Below are positions 18,106-26,960 of a DNA stretch of 64,000 nt, in pieces. The stretch covers positions 2,232,001-2,296,000 of the forward strand of contig NZ_CP115483.1 of assembly GCF_027627455.1 (NCBI RefSeq). The letters run 5' to 3'. The number at the start of each line of letters is the position of its first letter. Position 1 is the first letter of the stretch. The notes under the pieces were generated by a model. That model saw nothing but the letters and a program-made list of their open reading frames with translations, was not told where the DNA came from and did no database searches. The stretch is from Sphingobacterium sp. SYP-B4668. Its GTDB lineage: Bacteria; Bacteroidota; Bacteroidia; Sphingobacteriales; Sphingobacteriaceae. Made by a program: the position numbers and the translations under genes.

Positions 18106-18714
18106 ATGAGCGTAAAGAATAGATGTTTGACAGTTTATTGTTTTATTTTGTTTCTATTATGCGGTAGTTCTATGACTGCAAAGGGGCAGGAGGTAGCGGG
18201 AAGCACTGTTGATATCCGTATTCTCGAGTCCATAGCCGAGCATCGGAGCCCAGGTCAGACAACGACGTTCAGGATCCTGTCGGATACGCATAACTATATG
18301 CAGATTGCTATTCCTGCGGGATTATTTGTGGCAGGTGCTATCAATGGAGATAAGCAGATGCGTCAGAATGCAGGATATATTTTTAGTAGCACGGCGGTCA
18401 CAGCTCTTGTGAATATTGGTCTCAAACAGATTTTTAAAAGATCTCGTCCCTTTAAGAAATATCCGGAATTTGTGGCCCTAGCTGCTCCGAGTTCATATTC
18501 GTTCCCATCGGGACATACCTCAGCTGCATTTAGTACGGCTACGGCTTTGTCCCGTGCCTATCCTAAATGGTATGTCATCGCACCGGCGATGCTGTGGGCT
18601 GGAAGCGTGGGATATTCCCGAATGTATTTGGGTGTGCATTATCCTACAGATGTAGCGGCTGGCGCTGTATTGGGGACAGGAGCGGCCTTGGGTATGGGGT
18701 TTATGAAGAAATAA
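18106..18714 (+). CDS. PAP2-superfamily phosphatase with signal peptide
   Basis: A 202-residue protein with an N-terminal signal (residues 5-27, ending AKGQE) and a PAP2 phosphatase domain. The three motifs are present: K-x6-RP as KQIFKRSRP, PSGHT within SYSFPSGHTSAAFS, and S-R-x5-H-x3-D within YSRMYLGVHYPTDV. Such enzymes dephosphorylate lipid phosphates such as undecaprenyl pyrophosphate or phosphatidylglycerol phosphate at the envelope. The exact substrate is open. It is the last gene of its unit, ending just before a strong hairpin. Confidence 0.9.
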   Translation: MSVKNRCLTVYCFILFLLCGSSMTAKGQEVAGSTVDIRILESIAEHRSPGQTTTFRILSDTHNYMQIAIPAGLFVAGAINGDKQMRQNAGYIFSSTAVTALVNIGLKQIFKRSRPFKKYPEFVALAAPSSYSFPSGHTSAAFSTATALSRAYPKWYVIAPAMLWAGSVGYSRMYLGVHYPTDVAAGAVLGTGAALGMGFMKK

Positions 18715-18732
18715 CGTCTTTTAACGGCCTCC

Positions 18733-18768
18733 AAAGGAATAGCCAATGACTCCATTGGCTATTCCTTT
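18733..18768. terminator. Bidirectional terminator hairpin
   Basis: A perfect 16-bp inverted repeat, AAAGGAATAGCCAATG (18733-18748) and CATTGGCTATTCCTTT (18753-18768), with a 4-nt loop. It lies between the stops of the convergent PAP2 and YCF48-like genes and is followed by T-rich sequence on the plus strand. Confidence 0.85.
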
Positions 18769-18774
18769 GTTTGT

Positions 18775-19791
18775 TTATCTTAGCTGCAGCTTGGCAATAC
18801 TGCCTTTGCTTCCCGTTAGGTAGATGGCGTTTCCTTTTTTTGCTTTTTGGATAACATTGAAGCTACTGGTATCGATATTGGTCCAATGCTGTCCGCCATC
18901 ATTGGAGATATCTGTGCCAGACGTTCCGGTGGTCAATATTGTGTCAGCTGACACATAAATCACGCTTGATTTAAAGCCATGGACAGATGTTGCAGGTGAT
19001 TGCCATGAGCGTCCAGCATCGGTGGTCAACAGTACATTGTTAGTGTGTATTTGGTCCTGTAGGTAGTCGCCTCCGACTGCAATTCCCGTCTTTTCATTCC
19101 AAAAATCAATGGAAAAAACACCAGTAGATGGCTTGCCTTGGACAATGGGGCATGCTGATCGAGTCCAATTCTGACCATAGTCATCAGAGTAGTATACGTG
19201 GGATACTGTTCCACCAGTTGCTATCCATACTTGACCGTTGTTCATGGTTTTGACGGTAGTCCCACTCGCTGCAAAACTAGCTTCGCCCACGGCCATTTGA
19301 TAGGTTTGGTTTGCCGAGATGTTCTGCCAGGACATACCACCATCTTGTGTCTTCAAAATTTGTAGAGCATGATGAATGGGGTCACCATATACAATGCCGT
19401 TTTGATCGTCCCAGAATGATAGGCCATCTAGAAAAATGTCAGGATGATCATTGGTGTACACTGCAGACCAGTTCTTGCCTGCATCAAGGGTCTGCAGTAT
19501 AATGGCAGGGGAGCCTACGCTCATGACAATGGCGCGTTGCTCGTCAAAAGCTTCAATATCACGAAAATCGTACTTCTCATAACCTGTAGGGTTGATCCAT
19601 GCCCATGTTTTTCCTGCATCTTCAGAGCGACCTACAGTACCGTTGCTACCGCTGACCCATAAAACGCTATCGGATACTATTGAAAGGCCTCTAAAGCTAC
19701 TGTTGATGCCGGTAACAAGTGGTGTAATGGTCTGCGCAAAAAGAAACTGAGGCGCAAGAACCCACATGAAAAGAAATTTTTTAATCGACAT
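18775..19791 (-). CDS. Secreted YCF48/BNR-type beta-propeller protein
   Basis: I start it at 19791, which gives a short signal peptide (MSIKKFLFMWVLAPQFLFAQ); the ATG 36 nt upstream adds a charged extension. The mature 318 residues are a beta-propeller with repeated sialidase/BNR-like turns of the form S-x-D-x-G-x-x-W (SEDAGKTW, TLDAGKNW, TQDGGMSW, SDDYGQNW, TTDAGRSW, SNDGGQHW), six copies. This repeat set is typical of the YCF48/HCF136-like group often named oxidoreductase in Bacteroidota, but no catalytic motif is visible. Function is unknown. Confidence 0.82.
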   Translation of the reverse strand: MSIKKFLFMWVLAPQFLFAQTITPLVTGINSSFRGLSIVSDSVLWVSGSNGTVGRSEDAGKTWAWINPTGYEKYDFRDIEAFDEQRAIVMSVGSPAIILQTLDAGKNWSAVYTNDHPDIFLDGLSFWDDQNGIVYGDPIHHALQILKTQDGGMSWQNISANQTYQMAVGEASFAASGTTVKTMNNGQVWIATGGTVSHVYYSDDYGQNWTRSACPIVQGKPSTGVFSIDFWNEKTGIAVGGDYLQDQIHTNNVLLTTDAGRSWQSPATSVHGFKSSVIYVSADTILTTGTSGTDISNDGGQHWTNIDTSSFNVIQKAKKGNAIYLTGSKGSIAKLQLR

Positions 19792-19856
19792 TGTATTTCG
19801 GTTAGCTTGTCTCTCCCGCAAATTCACTAAAGTTGTTTTGGAACGCCATTTCTCGA

Positions 19857-20510
19857 CTATCTGAGTTCCTGCATAAGGCTGTCAAACTCAGCCCGGAGCT
19901 GGACTAACTGCTCTTCAAGGGTAGCCACTCTACTCTCTAGTTCCTGCACTCTGCTACCGCTATTTCCTTCATTGGAGCTAGGGGTGTCATAATCCTCTTC
20001 GTTGACTTCGCCCAAAAGGTGCACATAGCGTACTTCCTTTTGTCCAGGACGCTTGCCTAATTGCTTTGTATAGACAATTTCGCCCTCGCTGAGCCTGTTC
20101 AAATGGTCTTGTACATCTTCCAAGCCTTCAAACTCGTGCAGACGTCCGGAGTTGCTGTTGATTTCGCCAGGAGTCAATGGGCCCCTGAGGATAAGTAGGC
20201 AGAGTATAGCCAAATCGGAAGGTATAAGTGGAAATTGGATTGCCAGATTGTGCTTGTATTTGGTGACCCTACTGCCACCACCTACAACTGTGGATATCAA
20301 TCCCCTCTTTTTTAGAGCATCTAATGCTTCTATGACAGTAGATTCGCTGTAATTAACGACTGGTTTTCGGGATGTTTTTTGATTACAGGCAGTCTGTAAT
20401 CCGTTGAGGGTCATAGGGTAGTATTCTGGTGTGGTCTTGGATTTTTCCAACAAGGAGCCCAATACCCTTAATTCTTCGGCGGATAATTGTGGTAAAGATT
20501 TATGTTCCAT
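19857..20510 (-). CDS. yceH: DUF480/YceH-family protein
   Basis: A 217-residue cytosolic protein of the YceH (DUF480) family, built of two winged-helix domains. The N-terminus AEELRVLGSLLEKSKTTPEYYPM and the following LNGLQTACNQKTSRKPV are the family hallmarks, and RGPLTPGEINSNSGRLHEF lies in the second domain. A C-terminal coiled coil (about 185-217) is visible. Length is close to E. coli YceH (215). The cellular role is not established. It is monocistronic. Confidence 0.92.
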   Translation of the reverse strand: MEHKSLPQLSAEELRVLGSLLEKSKTTPEYYPMTLNGLQTACNQKTSRKPVVNYSESTVIEALDALKKRGLISTVVGGGSRVTKYKHNLAIQFPLIPSDLAILCLLILRGPLTPGEINSNSGRLHEFEGLEDVQDHLNRLSEGEIVYTKQLGKRPGQKEVRYVHLLGEVNEEDYDTPSSNEGNSGSRVQELESRVATLEEQLVQLRAEFDSLMQELR

Positions 20511-20711
20511 AGAAGTAAGTCAAATAATATAATTGTTTAATTGTAAACATAGATAAAATGCTTTAAATTCACGAATAGCAGTAAAAAAAAGCAATGGTTA
20601 GTTTGCTTGGATGACAGAATTGGATGGAAAATTTGTGAACAATGACTGGAATTATCATATTTCGTGCCATTACAATTTTGTATATTCGTCATCTGATATA
20701 AATAGGATCAT

Positions 20712-21617
20712 TTGTTAAAAATTGCTTTCCATACGGCATATGTTCACCCGGTTAAAGAGGGACATCGTTTTCCAATGAGTAAATACGAGCTGATTCCATT
20801 GCAATTGCTTCGCGAAGGTTTGGTTGGTTCTGCTAATTTTTTTGAACCTGAGCTTGTTAGTCGCGAGATAGCTTGCCTTGCGCATGATTCGCAATACGTA
20901 GATCATCTGTGGAATCTAACCTTGGATGCTGGAATGGTGCGTCGGATTGGATTTCCATTGTCTGTGGAGCTTGTAAATCGTGAACGATATATACTGGATG
21001 GGACAATACAAGCTGCAAAGTTTGCCCAACAGTATGGTGTAGCATTTAATGTAGCTGGAGGTACACATCACGCGGGGTACGATTATGGAGAAGGTTTTTG
21101 CCTACTCAATGATCAAGCCGTTGCTGCGGCATACCTTCTTGAACTAGGACTTGCTAAGAAGGTGCTGATTATTGACCTTGATGTGCATCAAGGGAATGGT
21201 ACGGCACATATCTTTCGTGACAATCCCGCTGTATTTACGTTTTCCATGCACGGTGATAAGAATTTTCCTTTTATCAAGGAGCACTCTGATTGGGATATTC
21301 CCTTAAAAGATGGCTTGACAGATTCGGAGTATCTTGCTGTCCTGAAAGATGCTTTAGGGAGACTGTTTGAAGATTTGGGACCTGATTTTGTATTTTACCA
21401 GGCCGGAGTTGATGTGTTGGAGACGGATAAGTTAGGGAAGTTAAAGTTGAGCGCGGACGCTTGTAAGGAGCGGGATGCATTGATACTTCGCGCTTGTCAG
21501 ACTCGATACATACCTTTGCAAATCAGTATGGGCGGAGGGTACTCTACACATATTAAAGATATCGTAAATGCGCATGTGGAGACATTTAGATTCGCTATCG
21601 ATATCTATAATCTTTAA
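20712..21617 (+). CDS. Histone deacetylase-family (AcuC-like) hydrolase
   Basis: A 301-residue arginase/deacetylase-fold enzyme. The Zn-site and active-site blocks are present: GGTHHAGYDYGEGFCLLND (two catalytic His near residues 118-119), IIDLDVHQGNGTAHIF (Zn-ligand Asp and His), and YQAGVDVLETDKLGKL (second Zn Asp). Bacterial members deacetylate small molecules, polyamines or AcsA; target unknown here. The reading frame starts with TTG (20712), and LLKIAFHTAYVHPV fits the family's N-terminus with no ATG in a suitable place before the conserved region, so TTG initiation is likely. Confidence 0.88.
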   Translation: MLKIAFHTAYVHPVKEGHRFPMSKYELIPLQLLREGLVGSANFFEPELVSREIACLAHDSQYVDHLWNLTLDAGMVRRIGFPLSVELVNRERYILDGTIQAAKFAQQYGVAFNVAGGTHHAGYDYGEGFCLLNDQAVAAAYLLELGLAKKVLIIDLDVHQGNGTAHIFRDNPAVFTFSMHGDKNFPFIKEHSDWDIPLKDGLTDSEYLAVLKDALGRLFEDLGPDFVFYQAGVDVLETDKLGKLKLSADACKERDALILRACQTRYIPLQISMGGGYSTHIKDIVNAHVETFRFAIDIYNL

Positions 21618-21646
21618 TTCGTAAGAATAATATACTAATATATACT

Positions 21647-22705
21647 ATGTTTTTTCACCAAGACGCTACTTTTGAAAACCTGTCCATACACCGTGTGGGC
21701 AACAAGTCCCAAGACGAGTTTTACATCTTGTCGGATGAACCTGTCAACTTGGGAGAAGATGAGGTGATGCCTCCGCTTTTGAAACAGTACTTTTTATCAC
21801 CATTTTCTAAACTAAATGAAGTCTACCGATTTTATCATCCGAATGAGGATTTGGAGTTGAATGAAATTTATCATTTTACGAAGCAGTTTTTTGATGATAA
21901 GCTTTCGTTTCACGAGTTATCGCAGCAAGTGAGTAAACACCTCTATGAGGTGTCGGGGCATCCGAAGATTAAGGCGGGCGAGGTGTATGTAGTCCATCTA
22001 ACGGACGTACAGATGGAAGGCGAAGACCACCAAGCGATCGGGATATTCAAGTCGGAGAATAAGGAAACGTATTTGAAAGTATATCCTGAGCAGGGGGCTT
22101 TTAAGTTGGAATACGAACAAGAGGCCATCAATATCAATAAGCTGGACAAAGGAGTGCTCATCATCGATACAGAGGGAGAAGAAGGGTATAAGGTATTGGT
22201 GATTGATCAAACGAATAAGACCCAGGAGGCGGTGTATTGGAAAGATGAGTTTTTGCAGTTGCGAATCCGCAATGACAGTTTTAACCAGACTGGAAATTAT
22301 TTGAAAGTCTACAAAAACTTTGTCAACGAAAAGCTTGATGAATCTTTTGAAATGGAAAAGGCAGATAAAATCGATTTGCTCAACCGCTCGATGAATTATT
22401 TCAAGGAAAAGGAAACGTTTGTACAAGAAGAATTTGAAGAAGAGGTGTTGAGCAACCCACAAGCCATTTCTTTGTTCCAAGACTATCGTGGTGCATTGGA
22501 AAATGAGTTTGAGACACCTTTTCAGAGTAACTTTGACATTGCAAATAAAGCGGTGAAGAAAATGGAGGCATCTTATAAGACTGTTTTGAAATTGGATAAG
22601 AATTTTCATATCTATATCCACGGCAAACGCGAATATTTGGAGAAGGGATTCGATGAAGAAAAGGGAATGAACTATTATAAGATCTATTTCGAAAACGAAA
22701 GCTAA
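21647..22705 (+). CDS. 37-kDa nucleoid-associated protein (NdpA family)
   Basis: A 352-residue cytosolic protein resembling the NA37/NdpA family. An acidic N-terminal third is followed by VYVVHLTDVQMEGEDHQAIGIFKSENK (two blocks), GVLIIDTEGEEGYKVLVID and YWKDEFLQLRIRNDSFNQT, which are family-like. Members associate with the nucleoid in gammaproteobacteria; the Bacteroidota role is unproven. The stop overlaps the next start by one base (TAATG), so the genes are translationally coupled. Confidence 0.8.
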   Translation: MFFHQDATFENLSIHRVGNKSQDEFYILSDEPVNLGEDEVMPPLLKQYFLSPFSKLNEVYRFYHPNEDLELNEIYHFTKQFFDDKLSFHELSQQVSKHLYEVSGHPKIKAGEVYVVHLTDVQMEGEDHQAIGIFKSENKETYLKVYPEQGAFKLEYEQEAININKLDKGVLIIDTEGEEGYKVLVIDQTNKTQEAVYWKDEFLQLRIRNDSFNQTGNYLKVYKNFVNEKLDESFEMEKADKIDLLNRSMNYFKEKETFVQEEFEEEVLSNPQAISLFQDYRGALENEFETPFQSNFDIANKAVKKMEASYKTVLKLDKNFHIYIHGKREYLEKGFDEEKGMNYYKIYFENES

Positions 22706-23790
22706 TGAGATTACGACTGCGGGCATCTTGGATCTTATTTGTTTCACTGTTATTTATAATAGCGGTGCTTTCTTTCCTTAAAGGGAGTCCAGAATGGGTT
22801 GAATCCGTGTTTTCGCAGTCGTGGTACCCGCTTTTCAATAGTGTTCAGAAGCTGCTATTCGGATATATTCCGTTCAGTATAGGTGATTTACTATACGGAG
22901 GTATCATCGCTGTATTGCTATGGTTGATTTTTGTGCTAGTCAGGTCCTTGCTGCATAAAAAGCGACGACGAGCGCTCCAATTCGGATTTCATCTTTTGAA
23001 TGCTGTATTGGCTCTTTATGCTTTTTTTTATATCAGTTGGGGACTGAACTATTATCGACAGCCTCTTGCGGTGAATGCTGATATCGAGTTGACAAATCCT
23101 AGACTGGCTGACTATTTGGTGATTCTGGAAAGGATGGTGGATAGCGTAAATACATTAAGGACACAGACAGATCCTGTGAGATGGAAGGATAAGGGAAGTC
23201 GGATAGCTCAAGACATGATGCAATGGGTGCAACAAGATACTACATTTGAAAACTTTCTGTCTCGATCCAACGTGGTTGCCAAATCACCTTTGAACAGTAC
23301 ATTTGTGTCGTATGTTGGCGTATCGGGCTATTTCAATCCCTTTTCTCATGAGACACAGATCAATGACATTATGCCCGCTGTTTCCAAGCCATTTACCTAT
23401 ATACACGAGTTGGCACACCAACAGGGAGTGGGTTTCGAAGATGAAGCCAATTTTATCGCCTTTGTACGGTTGAAAAGACATCCTGAGGTGTTTTATCGCT
23501 ATTCGGCTTATTTGCAAACAGTGAGTTATTTGATAATGGAGCTTTATCGAATAGATCAGAATCTATATCATATTTACAGGAATCGACTTTCAGCCGCTGT
23601 CTTAAGTGATTTGAAAGAAGAACGTTTGTTTTGGGCGGAGTATGTAGGCTGGATGAATCGGTTGACGTCTCTGTTTTACAATGAATATCTCCAGCACAAC
23701 AACCAGGCGGAAGGAATGGACCGATATAATCGGATGGTTCGACTTGTACTTGCCTATGAATTGAAGATAGGCAAGTGCAAATCACGATAG
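22705..23790 (+). CDS. DUF3810-family membrane protein with HExxH motif
   Basis: A 361-residue protein with three hydrophobic segments in the first 120 residues, then a soluble domain containing YIHELAHQQGVGFEDEANF (about residues 233-251). That is an H-E-x-x-H zinc-protease motif followed by a downstream Glu, the gluzincin-like layout H-E-x-x-H...E-x-E-A-N. This is the DUF3810 family, common in Bacteroidota. A membrane-bound metallopeptidase is plausible but unproven. It is coupled to the nucleoid-protein gene by a 1-nt overlap. Confidence 0.85.
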   Translation: MRLRLRASWILFVSLLFIIAVLSFLKGSPEWVESVFSQSWYPLFNSVQKLLFGYIPFSIGDLLYGGIIAVLLWLIFVLVRSLLHKKRRRALQFGFHLLNAVLALYAFFYISWGLNYYRQPLAVNADIELTNPRLADYLVILERMVDSVNTLRTQTDPVRWKDKGSRIAQDMMQWVQQDTTFENFLSRSNVVAKSPLNSTFVSYVGVSGYFNPFSHETQINDIMPAVSKPFTYIHELAHQQGVGFEDEANFIAFVRLKRHPEVFYRYSAYLQTVSYLIMELYRIDQNLYHIYRNRLSAAVLSDLKEERLFWAEYVGWMNRLTSLFYNEYLQHNNQAEGMDRYNRMVRLVLAYELKIGKCKSR

Positions 23791-23846
23791 AACTGTTGTT
23801 GATGTATAAAGTATTCTTTTATAGGGTATTAGATCTCCACTATTTG

Positions 23847-24296
23847 TTATGCAGGTTCCGATGTTTTCAATACATTTCTGTATGGGTAGGAATGGAAGAT
23901 ATGTCTTCTTGCAAAACGTCCTGGTGAGTCAGCATTGATAAATTTGATATAGTCATTTTTAGCGACCCCAAAATATTCGTATTTGCTTCCGTCTTGAAAA
24001 GTAATTTCCAATACTTGTGATTTCCAGTCAAAGTCTTGGATGGCAGAATTAGCGATAGTCTCTTTATAGATAGGCAATTGTTGCTCCAACATCTCCGAGC
24101 AGATGCTTACTAAGAAATGGTACGCTTCAATCATTTCTGTACTTTTGGCCTCCGCAGCTAATCTTCCTTCTTCGTCATTTACAAATTTATCTGGATGACA
24201 CTCTTTCATGATTGTACGGTAGGTCGATTTCAATGTTTTGAGATCGACAGATTTATCTACATTCAAAAGTTTTCGGTAGTCTGCAATTTTTTTCAT
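23847..24296 (-). CDS. J-domain protein with C-terminal KTSC domain
   Basis: A 149-residue two-domain protein. Residues 1-70 are a DnaJ-like J domain with the HPD tripeptide (KECHPDKFVND, near 35). Residues 90-145 match the KTSC domain: VLEITFQDGSKYEYFGV then ADSPGRFARRHIFHSYPY. J domains stimulate Hsp70 ATPase; KTSC is a small nucleic-acid-associated domain of unknown role. A TACCTTTG box (24302-24309, minus strand) sits 5 nt before the ATG, suggesting a leaderless transcript. Confidence 0.82.
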   Translation of the reverse strand: MKKIADYRKLLNVDKSVDLKTLKSTYRTIMKECHPDKFVNDEEGRLAAEAKSTEMIEAYHFLVSICSEMLEQQLPIYKETIANSAIQDFDWKSQVLEITFQDGSKYEYFGVAKNDYIKFINADSPGRFARRHIFHSYPYRNVLKTSEPA

Positions 24297-24458
24297 GGCC
24301 GCAAAGGTAGGTATTATAAAATATAATCCACTATCTCTGATTTTATTAGATAATGTTTTTTCAGAAGAATAGATTGATGTTGACCATTTTTACGAAAATG
24401 GTATTAGGGCCGGGCAAGGATATTGTTGCAGCTTCATGCAGACGGAATGGAGTAATCT

Positions 24459-24689
24459 CTAACGTGATTTTTTCGATACAATTCTTATATATAGGTCTTC
24501 AACTTTCTGACGGGCCCAAGGAGTCTTCCTTAAAAAAGTAAGAGAAGACTTTACACTGGGATTATTATAGAAGCATTTAATAGGAATCTTCTGCGCGAGT
24601 TGGTCCCAGCCTTGGTAGTATTCTACCAAGTATTCAATGATGGTATCTAGTCTTTTTCCGTGAAGAGGATTGTTTGCTTGTTCTCCCAT
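24459..24689 (-). CDS. VF530-family (DUF2132) small DNA-binding-like protein
   Basis: I start it at the ATG at 24689 ([14 protein letters not shown]), which matches the family start better than an ATG 24 nt upstream. The 76-residue product has [46 protein letters not shown] and a final VEDLYI, all characteristic of VF530/DUF2132, a compact helical fold proposed to bind DNA. It is a single gene. Function is unproven. Confidence 0.85.
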   Translation of the reverse strand: MGEQANNPLHGKRLDTIIEYLVEYYQGWDQLAQKIPIKCFYNNPSVKSSLTFLRKTPWARQKVEDLYIRIVSKKSR

Positions 24690-24931
24690 GGTGTAAATGT
24701 AACAAAAAATCAAATGTGGGTACGCATATGGAGTAAGGTAGATTTCAGATTTGTGTGCACTAGTCAGATGGAGGATATCTGTGTGCTACTTAACTTTCCT
24801 GCCCCGAGCTAAATTAACTTGATTGCTCGTTGTGAGGTATATCAATCTTATGAATAATATGGATTTACTTCGGTATGGCAAGCAGCGGGAGGAATGAAAA
24901 AAAATAGTGATTTTGTTCGTATCTTTGCTGT

Positions 24932-25420
24932 ATGAAGAAAATGTACAATGATGTAGTCGAATTGCTGCCAGAAATGATTCGCTGCTTCAATAACCATTTG
25001 ATGTTTGATTTGTTGGAGGAAGGAGACATCGTCTCTTTTATGCCTTTTGAAGATAAAGAAGTGGCAACCGTTTTTGTAGCGCAGACGAATAAGCTATTGG
25101 CGGATTATTTTGAGGTGGATGATGAGCTCTGTTACGCAGAAGATAGCTATCAAGATAAGGAAGATAATCCTATTTTCTTTTGGCAGGATTATTTAAATTG
25201 TTTTTTCACATTGAGACTTGTGGATGAGGAAGATCCAGACGAAAATTTGAAGGGCACGAGCTATGGTATATATGAGGTGGTCGGAATTGCGTATATAGAC
25301 GAGGTCAATAAGCGTCTTAAACAAAGGCGTTTGAATGGAATTCGATTGGAATATAAAGTGAAGCCTACACCAATGGACAGAAACAAGCATTGGAATAGGA
25401 CTTATGATAAGGATTTTTAA
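24932..25420 (+). CDS. Hypothetical acidic cytosolic protein (162 aa)
   Basis: I do not recognise this protein. It has no signal or membrane segment, is rich in Asp/Glu in the middle (DEEDPDENL) and basic at the end. A TATCTTTG box (24920-24927) lies only 4 nt before the first ATG, so either the transcript is leaderless or translation begins at the next ATG, at 24941. A terminator follows the stop. Confidence 0.65.
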   Translation: MKKMYNDVVELLPEMIRCFNNHLMFDLLEEGDIVSFMPFEDKEVATVFVAQTNKLLADYFEVDDELCYAEDSYQDKEDNPIFFWQDYLNCFFTLRLVDEEDPDENLKGTSYGIYEVVGIAYIDEVNKRLKQRRLNGIRLEYKVKPTPMDRNKHWNRTYDKDF

Positions 25421-25456
25421 GTATTGCTTGTGAGTGCTACAGTATTTTGATTTTAT

Positions 25457-25494
25457 GAAAAGTTGTCCATAATTAATATGGACAACTTTTTTTA
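25457..25494 (+). terminator. Intrinsic terminator
   Basis: A perfect 13-bp repeat AAAAGTTGTCCAT (25458-25470) and ATGGACAACTTTT (25478-25490), followed by TTTATTTT. It ends the transcript of the acidic hypothetical gene. Confidence 0.85.
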
Positions 25495-25696
25495 TTTTGG
25501 AATATTGCTAGCTCTTAGTCAAGTTTGACCCAATCTGTCTGTTGGGTATGGAGGTATGGGAGTAAAAGGACAACAAGAAGGCAAGTGTAGGTTGTTTTTA
25601 AGATACTCATGGACACTGAAAATGCTTGGTAGATTTATAGAAAGATAGCGAAATAGTTCCATTAGCATGTTGTCTTAATAGTTGATTATGTGTGGG

Positions 25697-26188
25697 TTAT
25701 TCGGTGTCGGAAAGGGGGGGCAAGAACTGTTCCCATTGATGTCCTTCGGCTATGACCTTGATTGCCGAATTTCTCTTTTTCAGAAAGTTAGACATGTAGG
25801 TGGTCAGGAAAAGATTTTCAGCAAGAAATCCTAATATTCCAAGGGGCGCTTTAAATGTGAATATGTCAATCATGTTGGTGCCAGTCTGTTCTTCTTCAAA
25901 CAGATGGATGTGCTCCATGGAGGCAAAGGCGCCTTTTAACATCTTGTCTGCAAACATGTGAGGTTTGTGAAATGCGGTAATGCGTACGCTTAGCTGTTGA
26001 TAAATACCAAAGTGTTTAGCTCTCCAAGTAACGGTTTCACCCAGTTGGATCAGTCCGGAGGTACGTCCAGCAATAGCTCTTTCATGGGTTTGTTGGGTAG
26101 AGGACTGATGTAGGTCAATGCTTCGTGCAAGATCGAATACACGGTCTCGGGGTGCATGGATGAATGTTTCGAGTCGGATGGTGGGCAT
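25697..26188 (-). CDS. SRPBCC-family (START-like) protein
   Basis: A 163-residue single-domain protein with the SRPBCC N-terminus ETFIHAPRDRVFDLARSIDLH (two blocks at residues 6-26), LGETVTWRAKHFGIYQQLSVRI in the middle and a long amphipathic C-terminal helix (FLKKRNSAIKVIAE). This fold binds hydrophobic ligands in a deep cavity; the ligand is unknown. It begins 15 nt after the 3' end of the metallo-beta-lactamase remnant and may once have been in its operon. Confidence 0.8.
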   Translation of the reverse strand: MPTIRLETFIHAPRDRVFDLARSIDLHQSSTQQTHERAIAGRTSGLIQLGETVTWRAKHFGIYQQLSVRITAFHKPHMFADKMLKGAFASMEHIHLFEEEQTGTNMIDIFTFKAPLGILGFLAENLFLTTYMSNFLKKRNSAIKVIAEGHQWEQFLPPLSDTE

Positions 26189-26203
26189 TTCTTGTGAATA
26201 ATG

Positions 26204-26482
26204 TTAAGGATTGGGACTGTCGAATTCTTCGATATCATGATATCCGAAAATTTCGATGTCGGGATGTTCCAGTACGAGTTTTTTTGATTTTTTCCAGTGT
26301 AAGGAAGCGGAGTGCGTCGTCTTCAGCTCTTGCTTTGGCCGTTTTTGTACATCCAAAGTTCCAATCCTCGTATCGATTAGCATCAGCTTGTCACCTTCCT
26401 GAATCAACAAGCTGTGTCTACATACATTGTCATTAATGGCGGAAATAATCCGAGCGCAATTTAAATGATATATACTACTCAT
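26204..26482 (-). pseudogene. Internally deleted metallo-beta-lactamase-fold hydrolase
   Basis: The 92-residue frame reads as two ends of an MBL-fold enzyme joined together. The first ~53 residues have the family start (YHLNCARI, then CRHSLLIQEGDKLMLIDTRIGTLDV, read in two pieces). From about residue 57 the text is the characteristic end (SASLHWKKSKKLVLEHPDIEIFGYHDIEEF, likewise). The central ~170 residues, including the H-x-H-x-D-H zinc site, are missing. The join keeps frame (around nt 26320). It cannot be an active hydrolase. Alternatively it is a new small protein, but loss by deletion fits better. Confidence 0.6.
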
Positions 26483-26960
26483 AGCTCCTGATATCTTATG
26501 TCGGCAAGTTGATTATTTTTTTTGTCATAAGCTAAAAAAATAATCAACAATCGTAATAGAAAAGTCATTTCTGTCGCAATTAGAAGCACGCTCGCGAAGT
26601 GAGGGTGCTGATAATAAACAGCTATGTTGCTTGTGTTTTTTCCTGGAGGTATGGATACTACCTTATTACAGCAAACAACTGACAATCGAATTACTGTATA
26701 GGGCGGTTATTTTTAGTTGTTTATGAAGTTTTGGTGTATGTCGTCTGCTCGGATTTGAACATGAATGCATTCGAATTCTAACGTCCATCCAGTTGCTATG
26801 GGTGACGTGGGTATAGAGAGATGTGTTCCATATTTGTTGAAATCATTTAAGTTTGGCTATTTTTGGAGGAATGTTGCGAGCAGTCCCTATTCATGTGGAA
26901 TAAGTGCTGGCAATAGAAGTGTTTTTAGGCAATAACTGTATTGGAAATAAGCTGAATGAT
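26483..26960. other. Non-coding region upstream of a small lipoprotein gene
   Basis: About 480 bases between the MBL remnant and the next lipoprotein. It contains a perfect 15-bp A/T-rich hairpin, GTTGATTATTTTTTT (26508-26522) and AAAAAAATAATCAAC (26534-26548), plausibly a terminator left from a lost neighbour. I see no gene in the remainder; a 68-codon minus frame at 26479-26685 lacks gene-like features. Confidence 0.5.

Noticed and set aside
21998..22747. Long open frame (249 codons) on the strand opposite the nucleoid-protein gene.
   Set aside because: It is antisense to a well-supported gene, is Phe/Leu-rich without membrane layout or motifs, and has no ribosome-binding site or promoter.
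26479..26685. Minus-strand frame of 68 codons next to the MBL remnant.
   Set aside because: It spans the A/T-rich hairpin and has no protein-like features; overlap with the remnant start is only 4 nt by chance.
26745..26800. tRNA-like sequence (CTCGGATTTGAAC resembling a T arm on the minus strand).
   Set aside because: The flanking bases do not form a T stem, and there is no acceptor or anticodon stem; it is chance similarity.
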